Shown: one piece after another, positions 1 to 6,574 of the stretch
How positions within the stretch are numbered: the stretch's first letter is position 1
How the letters are laid out: each line of letters begins with the position of its first letter
Assembly (NCBI GenBank): GCA_902489515.1
Contig: CABUAL010000010.1
Location: forward strand, 1-15,556
Length of the DNA: 15,556 nt
Direction: 5' to 3'
From: an uncultured Collinsella sp.
GTDB taxonomy: Bacteria > Actinomycetota > Coriobacteriia > Coriobacteriales > Coriobacteriaceae
Position numbers and translations under genes: made by a program
Notes under the pieces: generated by a model
Told to the model about the DNA's origin: nothing
Databases searched by the model: none
Seen by the model: only the letters and a program-made list of their open reading frames with translations

Positions 1-8
1 TGAAAGAC

Positions 9-35
9 GAGAGATAAAAATGAGAGATAACTGAG
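9..35 (+). repeat. Composite GAGAGATAA repeat, copy 1
   Basis: Two direct GAGAGATAA units (9-17 and 22-30) are separated by 4 bases, and the second continues as GAGAGATAACTGAG to 35. The same architecture recurs exactly at 174-200, differing only in the 4-base spacer. It lies about 220 bp upstream of the AlbA_2/GHKL regulator gene. A role as an operator is inferred from position and repetition. Confidence 0.75.
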
Positions 36-58
36 CGGCAAAGAGACAAGCAATCATG

Positions 59-73
59 GTATTGTCTCAATAC
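59..73. repeat. Perfect small inverted repeat GTATTG-TCT-CAATAC
   Basis: Six-base arms (59-64 and 68-73) flank a 3-base centre. It lies 3 bp upstream of a candidate -35 element (77-82) in the AT-rich region before the regulator gene. It could be a second regulator-binding site; its sequence is unrelated to the GAGAGATAA motif apart from a TCTCA stretch. Confidence 0.4.
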
Positions 74-76
74 TAA

Positions 77-105
77 TTGTTCTACCAGCAAAAACATGTT
101 TAAAT
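77..105 (+). promoter_or_regulatory. Candidate promoter of the AlbA_2/GHKL regulator gene
   Basis: TTGTTC (77-82), a 17-bp spacer and TTAAAT (100-105), with TG at 97-98 making an extended -10. This predicts transcription from about 112 and a leader of about 145 nt containing the downstream GAGAGATAA cluster. The promoter sits between the two repeat clusters, as expected if repression uses DNA looping or flanking sites. The assignment is by eye only. Confidence 0.35.
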
Positions 106-124
106 GAAACAGATGGCAGACATC

Positions 125-206
125 TTATCTTTCATCTCTCACTTATCTCTAATATGAGAGATAGCAGTAAGATGAGAGATAATTACGAGAGATAACTGAG
201 AGACGA
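125..206. repeat. Clustered GAGAGATAA motifs in both orientations
   Basis: Reverse-orientation units lie at 125-133 (TTATCTTTC, degenerate), 134-140 (ATCTCTC) and 143-151 (TTATCTCTA). Forward units lie at 156-164 (GAGAGATAG), 174-182, 187-195 and 198-206 (GAGAGACGA, degenerate). The units at 144-150 and 157-163 form a perfect TATCTCT/AGAGATA inverted repeat with a 6-base centre. Several units are 10-13 bp apart, close to one helical turn. Positions 174-200 repeat the arrangement at 9-35. The cluster ends about 50 bp before the regulator's start codon. Confidence 0.75.
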
Positions 207-257
207 AGGAAATCTATTCGCGGCATTCTCCGCCGGGTCGAGCGAAAGGACATGCAG

Positions 258-1724
258 ATGAACGAAAACGAGCTGACCGGTCTGCTTGAGTCTTTAAGGC
301 GCATGGGCTCGGACGATCTTAACGTCGAGGTCAAGGAGAGCGCCACGACGCTTTCCCGCGACGTATGGGAAACGGTTAGCGCATTCGCGAATACCGCTGG
401 CGGAATTATTGTGCTCGGCGTGAGCGAGCGCGCGGGCTTTGTCCCGGTTGAGAACTTTGAGACCGAGAAGGTGCTCAACCAATTCGTAGCGGGCATGGGT
501 GATGCCGGCGGTCGCGGAAAACTGGCCAATCCGCCCAAATACACCATTGAACGCGTGGAGCTCCAGGGCACCGTGGTTCTGGTCATCACAATTGAGGAGC
601 TCGACCCGTCGAGCAAGCCCTGCTATGTCATAGAGCGGGGCGCCCAGGGCGGCAGCTACAAGCGCATCGATGACAAAGATGTGCCGCTTTCATCGACCGA
701 GGTGCTCACATTGGCGTCATACGGTCGAGCGACTCCGAGCGATCGGGACGCGGTGGCGGGTGCGGGCGCGGACAATCTCGACGAGACGCTGGTCGACCGT
801 ACGATAGATCGGGCTTTCTCGTTGACGCCCCGGGCAATGCGCGGCGCGCCGGACAAACAAACGAAGCTGGAGCGCCTAAATATCCTTGATTCCCAGGGCA
901 ATGTCACCAAGGCTGGACTCCTAGTTGTGGGCACCTACCCTCAGCAGTTCTATCCCAAGCTCTTCATTGATGTGGCTGTCCACGTGGGAGCTCAAAAGGG
1001 AGCTGCGGGGTCGCTGAGGTTCATGGACCGCACAATCTGTGAGGGAACGTTGGGCGAGATGATCTCGGATGCTGTCGCGGCCGTCGTCAAGAATTTGCGG
1101 CGAACCTCGACCGTCCAAGGCGTCTCGCGTGTCGACTCGCTGGAGATTCCCGAGGAGGTTCTGCGCGAGGCAATCGCCAACGCCGTAATCCATCGAGAAT
1201 ACGGGGATCGGTTCTGTGGACAATCGATTACCGTCGACGTCTTTGACGATCGTGTCGAGGTGACGAATCCTGGCGGCCTTTACGGGGGAAAGACTCGCGA
1301 GAACTTGTTTGACGGCAGCTCCCGATGCCGTAACGCGACGCTCGTGAAACTCATGTCGATTGTCCCGCTGCCGGATGGCGCAGGTTCGCTGGCTGAGGGC
1401 AATGGCTCGGGCATCCCGATGATGATCGATGCCATGCGCGCGCATGGTCTGGCCGAGCCCCTGTTCTGCCCGGGATTCGATCGGTTCAAGGTCGTACTTT
1501 ACCGTTCAAAGATCGAGCCGGTCGATCATGGCGGGGGCTTAATTGTGACGGCACTCAAACACCACGGCGAGCTGGGGACGCGCGAGCTGGCAGAGCACAC
1601 AGGGCTCACAATTTCCCAGGTTAGGTCGCGCGTCAACGCGCTCATTGCTCAAGGCGAGCTTGAGCCCACGGCGCCGGCGACGAGCCGCAACCGCAAGTAT
1701 CGACTGTCAGAGCGCGTGGAATAA
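258..1724 (+). CDS. AlbA_2 / GHKL ATPase / winged-helix DNA-binding regulator
   Basis: A 488-residue probable ATP-binding transcriptional regulator. Residues 22-155 resemble the Schlafen AlbA_2 domain, with VEVKES and the AFANTAGG core. Residues 300-415 look like the RecG-related GHKL ATPase module (HATPase_c_4): EAIANAVIHREY at 304-315, DRVEVTNPGG at 331-340 and a GNGSGIPMM loop at 381-389. Residues 425-485 form a predicted winged helix containing TRELAEHTGLTISQVRSRV. An in-frame ATG at 252 exists, but AAAGGA (245-250) lies only 1 nt before it and 7 nt before the ATG at 258, so 258 is preferred. The upstream GAGAGATAA array suggests autoregulation, which is inference. Family members are often annotated as putative transcriptional regulators or RecG-like helicases, but no helicase motifs are present. 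The effector is unknown. Confidence 0.88.
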   Translation: MNENELTGLLESLRRMGSDDLNVEVKESATTLSRDVWETVSAFANTAGGIIVLGVSERAGFVPVENFETEKVLNQFVAGMGDAGGRGKLANPPKYTIERVELQGTVVLVITIEELDPSSKPCYVIERGAQGGSYKRIDDKDVPLSSTEVLTLASYGRATPSDRDAVAGAGADNLDETLVDRTIDRAFSLTPRAMRGAPDKQTKLERLNILDSQGNVTKAGLLVVGTYPQQFYPKLFIDVAVHVGAQKGAAGSLRFMDRTICEGTLGEMISDAVAAVVKNLRRTSTVQGVSRVDSLEIPEEVLREAIANAVIHREYGDRFCGQSITVDVFDDRVEVTNPGGLYGGKTRENLFDGSSRCRNATLVKLMSIVPLPDGAGSLAEGNGSGIPMMIDAMRAHGLAEPLFCPGFDRFKVVLYRSKIEPVDHGGGLIVTALKHHGELGTRELAEHTGLTISQVRSRVNALIAQGELEPTAPATSRNRKYRLSERVE

Positions 1725-1824
1725 ATGCGTTAGTGGACGAGGCGACCCAATAATCGACCCTCAATTGGCGCCCACTAAGGTAAAGCGGTTGTTGCCCAGT
1801 CGACGGTGATGCTGAAGACTCGGC

Positions 1825-2316
1825 TTACGCCGGCATGGCCCCGAACCCGTCCATCAAGAACAGCCTAAGAACCAGCTTGATGACATTTCCCGGTTTGACT
1901 TCAGCCGTGCCAAAGACGTGGCGCTCGGCGAGCTCGCTGCAGTATGCATAGATGTCGCGGATAAGGTCCGCGCCCGAAAGCGTAAACATGTAGCCTGCGT
2001 CCGAAAGCGCATTGGGCGCGGCGGGCAACTTGGCCATGTGGCAGAACGTTTGCAGGTCGGGCGCCATAGCGTCCTGGTAGCCAAGATGGCTGCCGTCTTC
2101 TTGTGCGACGAGTTCCAGCTGGCGTACTCGATTCAGCGCCGCTGCCAGCACAAAGCTCGGTGTGGGAGCATTGACGTCCTCCGTGCTCGCCACGAGTCTG
2201 CCTGCTGCCTGCGTGACAAGCCAAGCGACCTCGCGCTGGCAACGCACGGCCTTGCGTGTAACCGGCTTGATGGACGAAGAAGAAACGCTCCCCTTAGGCG
2301 GATTCGAAGCAGCCAT
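1825..2316 (-). CDS. Hypothetical protein (163 aa)
   Basis: I do not recognise this protein. It starts at an ATG complementary to 2314-2316 with a strong GGGAGG ribosome-binding site 6 nt upstream, which supports it as a real gene. The first 20 residues are polar (Ser/Pro/Lys-rich). The rest appears mainly helical and soluble, with a hydrophobic stretch near the C-terminus (VIKLVLRLFLMDGFG). No signal peptide, catalytic motif or cysteine cluster is visible; there is one Cys near residue 25, one near 92 and one near 126. It is transcribed alone between two plus-strand genes. Opposite-strand reading frames over the same bases lack a comparable start signal. Function unknown. Confidence 0.65.
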   Translation of the reverse strand: MAASNPPKGSVSSSSIKPVTRKAVRCQREVAWLVTQAAGRLVASTEDVNAPTPSFVLAAALNRVRQLELVAQEDGSHLGYQDAMAPDLQTFCHMAKLPAAPNALSDAGYMFTLSGADLIRDIYAYCSELAERHVFGTAEVKPGNVIKLVLRLFLMDGFGAMPA

Positions 2317-2531
2317 AAGACCCTCCCATGAACAATCCGGCCCAACAAGCCCGGATGAAACACGTGCTACATCAGTATACAGGGAAGTGGGGTAGCGGGG
2401 TACAAGCGCGCCAGCGGCAAACCGAGAGCATCAACGATGTGACGATCGCGGAATGAGATCTCGTAATAATTGACTCTCGACCATATTATTGAGGGGTATG
2501 ACTCGCATTCGTATGGTTGTAGGTGCTGGCG

Positions 2532-3614
2532 ATGAACGACATTGACCTTGCTGTTCCGTTGATGGATGGACCAAGCTATGACCGTGCCTGCAGTCTCGTG
2601 CCTTCCGAATACGTTGAGGCATGGGAGTGGTTTCTGGGTGAGGAGCAGCGCGGCGGCGTTTGGACCAGCCTTCCGCACCACACCAAGGAAGATAGCCCTC
2701 AGTATCAGTATCGTTTGAGAATTGGCTCGGACTTCTTTCCCGTAACGCGGGATTCAGGGATCTTCTGGCCGGGCCAGGATCGGGTGAAGCAAGACCCCAA
2801 TAAGATCTTTGCGCTCTCGGTCCATAACTCTAAAAAGAGCTTCTACACCGATGTGCCTCCGCTCTATTTGGACGATGGTACGTGGGTCATTAAGTACTCG
2901 GTTCAAGCGCCGGGTACCGTTGGTTTTCGAGACCAGAATTACAACCGTAAAATGCTCAACTGCATGGAATGTGGCGTCCCAGTCGGAGTCATATTTGCAA
3001 CCGAGGTGGGCTATAAGGTGCTCGGCCTTGCGTTTGTTGAGCGGTTCGAGCCCGAAAACGGATGGTTTGTTCTGCACGGTCCTGTTCATAAAGGCGGACC
3101 GGACCCTCGTTTTGCGCCCGACATGAGTTATCTGAAGCACATACCCGTCGATATTGAGTTTGCCGGACAGGGTGTGACCGACGACGAAAAGGTCCGCTAT
3201 GCGTTAAGGCGCGAGCGATTGGGGCAGCAATGGTTCCGCAAGCAGCTCGTTGCCGCCTATGATGGCCGTTGCGCGGTGTCGGACTGCGGCGTCAGCGAAG
3301 CTCTGGAGGCTGCACATATCGAGAATTACTCGGGACCCAAATCGCAGGTTGCCAGCAACGGCATTCTGCTTCGGCGCGATCTTCATTCCCTATTTGATGC
3401 TCACCTGATTTCGTTTGAGCCTGTTTGCGGCGAATATCGGCTGTGCGGATCGTACCTGCTGGATAAGACCGACTACGCTTCCTTTGCGGGTGCGACGCTA
3501 AGGCAGCCGAATGAGCGTCAGTGGCGACCCGATACGGTGTTTCTTGAGGCCCATCGCATTGAGTTCGATCGCTCGGAAAAGAAGCGTGAAAAGGCGGGGC
3601 TTCTGCCGTATTAG
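2532..3614 (+). CDS. HNH endonuclease with unassigned N-terminal domain
   Basis: A 360-residue probable DNA endonuclease. The C-terminal part (about 230-300) matches the HNH_2 pattern: a Cys pair in RCAVSDCG (C247, C252), AAHIENY at 260-266 (H262), SNGILLRRDLHSLFD at 275-289 with N276 and H285. This is the usual beta-beta-alpha-metal nuclease core. Residues 1-220 have no motif I can name; the segment includes KYSVQAPG, a CMECG pair near 144-148 and GLAFVERFEPENGWFVL. In many solitary HNH_2 proteins the N-terminal half is a modified-base or sequence-recognition domain, so a modification-dependent (type IV-like) restriction role is plausible but inferred. The ATG at 2532 follows TAGGTG; a GTG in frame at 2523 is the alternative. 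No methyltransferase gene is adjacent. Confidence 0.82.
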   Translation: MNDIDLAVPLMDGPSYDRACSLVPSEYVEAWEWFLGEEQRGGVWTSLPHHTKEDSPQYQYRLRIGSDFFPVTRDSGIFWPGQDRVKQDPNKIFALSVHNSKKSFYTDVPPLYLDDGTWVIKYSVQAPGTVGFRDQNYNRKMLNCMECGVPVGVIFATEVGYKVLGLAFVERFEPENGWFVLHGPVHKGGPDPRFAPDMSYLKHIPVDIEFAGQGVTDDEKVRYALRRERLGQQWFRKQLVAAYDGRCAVSDCGVSEALEAAHIENYSGPKSQVASNGILLRRDLHSLFDAHLISFEPVCGEYRLCGSYLLDKTDYASFAGATLRQPNERQWRPDTVFLEAHRIEFDRSEKKREKAGLLPY

Positions 3615-3735
3615 CGTATTTGGCTTTGGCATTCTTTGACGATCGTGTTGTTTGATCGGATCGCGTGGCGATGCAATCTCGCGCCCGCCCGCCGGTGCAT
3701 GCTCTTCCTGATTTGTATAGCGAGAAGGGGCATGT

Positions 3736-4020
3736 ATGAGCTGGCGAGGCGATATTGCGATGGGGAAGTACGGAAAACTGCCGTGTGCCCTTATCGACAA
3801 CAATATGTTTCCGGGCGTAGAAGTTGATTGCGGGTCGTTTGTCGTCGCCTGCCCTTGCTGCGGCTCGCAAATACCGTGTCTCGACATTCGGTTCATCGAT
3901 GCACGTGACAGGTTCAGCGACGAAGTGAGGAAACGTACGGGCGTTCATATGCCGGTGTATCCGGAGAAATGCCCTGTTTGTGGCCTCGATATCGTGTACG
4001 ACGCCGGCGACGAGGGATAG
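3736..4020 (+). CDS. Small zinc-ribbon-like protein (94 aa)
   Basis: A small protein with two CPxCG knuckles, CPCCG at 39-43 and CPVCG at 79-83, plus C32 and C48. Paired knuckles of this kind normally bind one zinc ion in a rubredoxin-like ribbon. The start ATG has AAGGGG (3725-3730) 5 nt upstream. An ATG at 3732 belongs to a different frame that breaks off at 3827 and is not favoured. It lies 121 bp downstream of the HNH gene on the same strand and 37 bp from the convergent DUF5710-type gene, which also carries Cys pairs. The protein could be a nucleic-acid-binding or adaptor protein; no function can be assigned. Confidence 0.62.
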   Translation: MSWRGDIAMGKYGKLPCALIDNNMFPGVEVDCGSFVVACPCCGSQIPCLDIRFIDARDRFSDEVRKRTGVHMPVYPEKCPVCGLDIVYDAGDEG

Positions 4021-4057
4021 GTGATGCGGAGGAGTTGGCTGTGAGTGTCTTTTGCCT

Positions 4058-4744
4058 CTACAAATAAATCCCCTCACCGAGCTGCTTGTGGAACTCGGCG
4101 TGATGGTCACGTGCCCAGGTAAAGAGCGCCTGGTCAAAGTCGGTGCGCGTGGCCGGGACGCCAAATACGCCGGCAACTTCGACGCGCACAAACTCCAGTG
4201 CCGGCAGCTTGTTGATGGCAGTGAGGGCAAATGGGGACGAGGGCTCCTCGAACAGATAGCGGCTGCCTTGCAGCGCGTCGCAACTGGTGCACGTGTTGCC
4301 GAGCGACGGGGCTTTGGAGGCTCGCGCGCCTACGGGCTTGTAGCCGCAGCGCTTATGAAGGTAGTCGCGGATCTCGCCCGGCACGCAGCCAAGAGCGGGC
4401 ACGATGGCGAGTGCGTTGGCGTTGGCCGTGTCGATGGCAATGTGCCCGGCTTCGTTGGGCGCGTGCGCGATGGCGATGCTCTCGTCGTTATCGGTTCGAT
4501 AGGGAATGCCGAAGGCCGCGACTGAGGTCTCTTTGTGACACTTCCAGCATTCGCGCTTGCCCAGTACTAGATATATATACGGCGCTGAGGGGTCGGATCG
4601 GTCAACACCGGGCAGCCACTCGGCAAAGGGCTCGGGGTTGACGCCGCTGGGTACATACCAGATCTTCTTGGTCCGGTCCCATTTGGCGCCCAGCGCCTTG
4701 GCTTCTTCTTTGTGCGAAAAGGGGACATCGAGCTCGGTGCGCAT
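4058..4744 (-). CDS. DUF5710 domain-containing protein with Cys pairs
   Basis: A 228-residue protein. The first ~45 residues match the DUF5710 pattern: LDVPFSHKEEAKALGAKWDRTKKIWYV followed by PFAEWLP (interrupted here for length: LDVPFSHKEEAKALGAKWD, then KKIWYV). This small domain occurs at the start of various primase-like, conjugation-related and uncharacterised proteins. Two Cys pairs, CWKC at 66-69 and CTSC at 152-155, may bind zinc. The C-terminal third ends with a helical segment (ALFTWARDHHAEFHKQ). The start is set by AAGGAG 5 nt before the ATG complementary to 4742-4744. The same frame stays open to 5137, but that extension would run through the tRNA-Val gene and is rejected. The biochemical role is unknown. 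Confidence 0.72.
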   Translation of the reverse strand: MRTELDVPFSHKEEAKALGAKWDRTKKIWYVPSGVNPEPFAEWLPGVDRSDPSAPYIYLVLGKRECWKCHKETSVAAFGIPYRTDNDESIAIAHAPNEAGHIAIDTANANALAIVPALGCVPGEIRDYLHKRCGYKPVGARASKAPSLGNTCTSCDALQGSRYLFEEPSSPFALTAINKLPALEFVRVEVAGVFGVPATRTDFDQALFTWARDHHAEFHKQLGEGIYL

Positions 4745-5001
4745 GGCGGCTCCTTGGTGCTGCAGGTGCAAGTGGCTCAAGGATACCGCAGGACGCAGAC
4801 ATCGCGGCGTTTTGCTGAGAAGTTGCGGCTCGGATGGGTTCGAGACGTGTTGGTCTCGGCCTCGGTGACTATTGGGGCGGTTTTGATTGACTGCGGAGTC
4901 AGCCGGGATAGGCACTTGGGTCGCTGACGCGGTTTTGTGTATGGGCAGGGTGGTTGCTTGGGCGGTTGGAGCTGCCAGCTGATTTGGCGACATAAAACAA
5001 A
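4745..5001. other. Intergenic stretch without a recognised gene
   Basis: This stretch lies between the DUF5710-type gene start and the tRNA-Val terminator. Short open frames cross it on both strands, but none has a convincing start signal or recognisable protein. The only structure noted is a small palindrome, TGACT-gcgg-AGTCA, at 4888-4901. The promoter for the minus-strand DUF5710-type gene should lie here but no good -35/-10 pair was found. Confidence 0.4.
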
Positions 5002-5031
5002 ACAGCCCAGAGGACATAGCCTCTGAGCTGT
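4993..5031 (-). terminator. Intrinsic terminator of tRNA-Val
   Basis: On the minus strand an 11-bp stem (arms 5003-5013 and 5020-5030 with one G-T wobble, extendable by an A-T pair) with a 6-base loop is followed by TTTTGTTTTATG. It begins 8 nt after the encoded CCA of the tRNA. This is a textbook rho-independent terminator for a single-gene tRNA transcript. Confidence 0.9.
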
Positions 5032-5038
5032 GAACATT

Positions 5039-5113
5039 TGGTGGGCGATAGAAGATTTGAACTTCTGACCTCTTCCGTGTCAGGGAAGCGCTCTCCCCCT
5101 GAGCTAAACGCCC
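5039..5113 (-). tRNA. tRNA-Val (anticodon GAC)
   Basis: A 75-nt cloverleaf including an encoded CCA. On the minus strand it begins GGGCGTT. The D arm is GCTC...GAGC, the anticodon stem is CTTCC/GGAAG with loop CTGACAC giving anticodon GAC (valine), the variable loop is AGGTC, and the T arm is AGAAG-TTCAAAT-CTTCT, followed by ATCGCCC-A-CCA. The acceptor stem pairs at six of seven positions, with a T-T mismatch at the sixth pair (positions 6/67). It has its own promoter upstream and terminator downstream. No partial duplicate of its 3' end was seen elsewhere in the window, so there is no sign that it is an attachment site here. Confidence 0.95.
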
Positions 5114-5142
5114 GATCAAGGGTGCGCAAGCGCGCAAGGGAT

Positions 5143-5187
5143 AATATAACGGAGCCTGAACTCGGTGGCAAGAACATTTTTAAAAAT
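5143..5187 (-). promoter_or_regulatory. tRNA-Val promoter with UP-like element
   Basis: On the minus strand TTGCCA (5166-5171), a 17-bp spacer and TATATT (5143-5148) give a near-consensus housekeeping promoter, predicting a ~23-nt 5' leader for RNase P removal. Just upstream, at 5176-5187, is the A/T-only palindrome ATTTTTAAAAAT, positioned where a UP element would contact the RNA polymerase alpha subunits. This fits a strongly expressed tRNA. Confidence 0.8.
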
Positions 5188-5402
5188 CGCTTACATTGTG
5201 GAATTCGGGGGTCTTGTCATATCCATTTCAAAAGAGCCTGCTGTCGCGATTTGGCTGTCGCATAATGCAAGGCCGTTGCGGTGTCGAGCTATGGAAAGAC
5301 ACCTACGGAATTGTCCTACCGATAAGCGGACAAGCCTTCGGCTGGTGCCTTTGCCGTGGTAAGGTAAGCCGAATTGTTTCCAGGCTGTTTCGGGGGAGCG
5401 GA

Positions 5403-6425
5403 ATGAGCAAAGAGTGTGTCGAGCAGGTCGAAGGCGCAGGGGCTTCGGTGCCGATGACCGATATATCGAACATTGATGTGCCCGAGGGCACCGACGAGCT
5501 CAGCCGCAACACCCGTCGCGCATGGCGCGACCGCCTGAACAGCGCTTCGACGCGCAAGATGATCACGGGCGTCTTGGCTACGCTGGTGGGCGGTTCGTTT
5601 TGGGGCTTCTCGGGCACCAGCGCGAGTTTTCTGTTCGATACCTACCACGTCGACACCTTGTGGCTTATGAGCGTGCGTCAGATTCTCGCCGGTCTACTCT
5701 TTATGGCCGTGGTTGTTACGCGCGACCGCGAGCGCCTGATTAAGCTCTGGACCACACCCGCCGATCGCAAGCAGCTGCTGCTCTTTACCGCCTTTGGTCT
5801 GTTGTTCAACCAGTTTTGCTATCTTTCGGCCGTGCGCCTGACGAACGCCGGAACCGCGACGGTGCTCCAGTGCCTGCAGCTCGTTATCATCATGGGCTAC
5901 GCCTGCGTGACCGATCGCCGCATGCCGCGCACTCGCGAAGTCATCGGCATTGGCCTGGCTCTGGGTGGAACCTTTTTAATCGCCACCGGCGGCGACCCCA
6001 CCAGCCTGAATATCTCGCCGCTTGGCCTGGCAGCAGGTCTTATGTGTGCGGTCAGCGCCACGTGTATGGCGGTGATTCCCGCCAAGATCCTGCCCGAATA
6101 CGGTAGCCCCATCGTCACGGGCTCGGCAATGCTCACGGCGGGCGTGGTCTCGTGCGTCTTCGTGCAGCCCTGGGCGCATATGCCGGCGCTCGACGCTGCC
6201 GGCATCGAGGCGCTCGCGGTGTTCGTGGTTATCGGCTCGTTTTTTGCTTACATGCTTTATATGCAGGGCGTTAAGGACATCGGCTCGGTGCGCGCGAGCC
6301 TCATCGGAACTGTGGAGCCGGTTTCGGCGACCATCACCAGCGCCGTTATGCTGGGGACGGTGTTTTTGCCGACCGACCTTATCGGCTTTGCCATGATCAT
6401 CGTGATGATGTTCCTTACGGTGTAG
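5403..6425 (+). CDS. DMT-family (EamA) transporter
   Basis: A 340-residue inner-membrane protein of the drug/metabolite transporter superfamily. Two EamA repeats are visible after a ~52-residue hydrophilic N-terminus: the first starts MITGVLATLVGGSFWGFSGTS with about five hydrophobic segments to about residue 187. The second follows (LGLAAGLMCAVSATCMAV) and includes the characteristic helix with GSVRASLIGTVEPVSATITSAVML near the end (shown here in part: SLIGTVEPVSATITSAVML). Ten membrane segments in all are expected. The substrate cannot be predicted. The ATG at 5403 has GGGGGAG just upstream; the frame is open back to 5196, but that part does not resemble a transporter, and an ATG at 5454 is a possible later start. 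The N-terminal tail is longer than usual for EamA proteins. It is separated from both neighbours and probably monocistronic. Confidence 0.88.
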   Translation: MSKECVEQVEGAGASVPMTDISNIDVPEGTDELSRNTRRAWRDRLNSASTRKMITGVLATLVGGSFWGFSGTSASFLFDTYHVDTLWLMSVRQILAGLLFMAVVVTRDRERLIKLWTTPADRKQLLLFTAFGLLFNQFCYLSAVRLTNAGTATVLQCLQLVIIMGYACVTDRRMPRTREVIGIGLALGGTFLIATGGDPTSLNISPLGLAAGLMCAVSATCMAVIPAKILPEYGSPIVTGSAMLTAGVVSCVFVQPWAHMPALDAAGIEALAVFVVIGSFFAYMLYMQGVKDIGSVRASLIGTVEPVSATITSAVMLGTVFLPTDLIGFAMIIVMMFLTV

Positions 6426-6493
6426 CTAGCGCCGCCGCCAAGACAGAAAAGGTGTTGTGCCGCATTTTCGCCAATTGATGTCCGTGTCTGGAG

Positions 6494-6523
6494 TTTAGCT
6501 GTCGATGCTCAAAATGCCATAAA
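6494..6523 (+). promoter_or_regulatory. Possible promoter of the DUF4012-glmM operon
   Basis: TTTAGC (6494-6499), an 18-bp spacer and CATAAA (6518-6523), with a TG-containing approach to the -10. This would give a short leader of about 45 nt before the start at 6575. It is the best pair in the 149-bp gap after the transporter gene but matches consensus only partly. Confidence 0.3.
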
Positions 6524-6574
6524 CTAGCAACGTTATGGACTTTTTCATTGCGACTCAATTGCGAGGATTTCTTT

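Noticed and set aside
9..206. GAGAGATAA array as a CRISPR
   Set aside because: The units are 9-14 bp, in both orientations and irregularly spaced, with no spacers of uniform length and no cas genes.
1730..1778. Inverted repeat TTAGTGG ... CCACTAA after the regulator gene as a terminator
   Set aside because: The loop is about 35 bases with uneven internal pairing and no T-tract follows.
2470..2502. TTGACT with TATGAC as a promoter for the HNH gene
   Set aside because: The spacer is 21 bp, outside the usual range, and no better -10 is placed correctly.
3292..4230. 312-codon minus-strand frame overlapping the HNH and zinc-ribbon genes
   Set aside because: It has low-complexity Arg/Ser/Pro/His composition and runs through two better supported genes.
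5039..5113. tRNA-Val as an integration site for a genomic island on its 3' side
   Set aside because: The accessory-looking genes lie on that side, but no integrase and no direct repeat of the tRNA end were found, and the tRNA terminator is intact.
4745..5137. N-terminal extension of the DUF5710-type gene
   Set aside because: It would read through the tRNA-Val gene and its terminator, and a good ribosome-binding site precedes the ATG at 4744.
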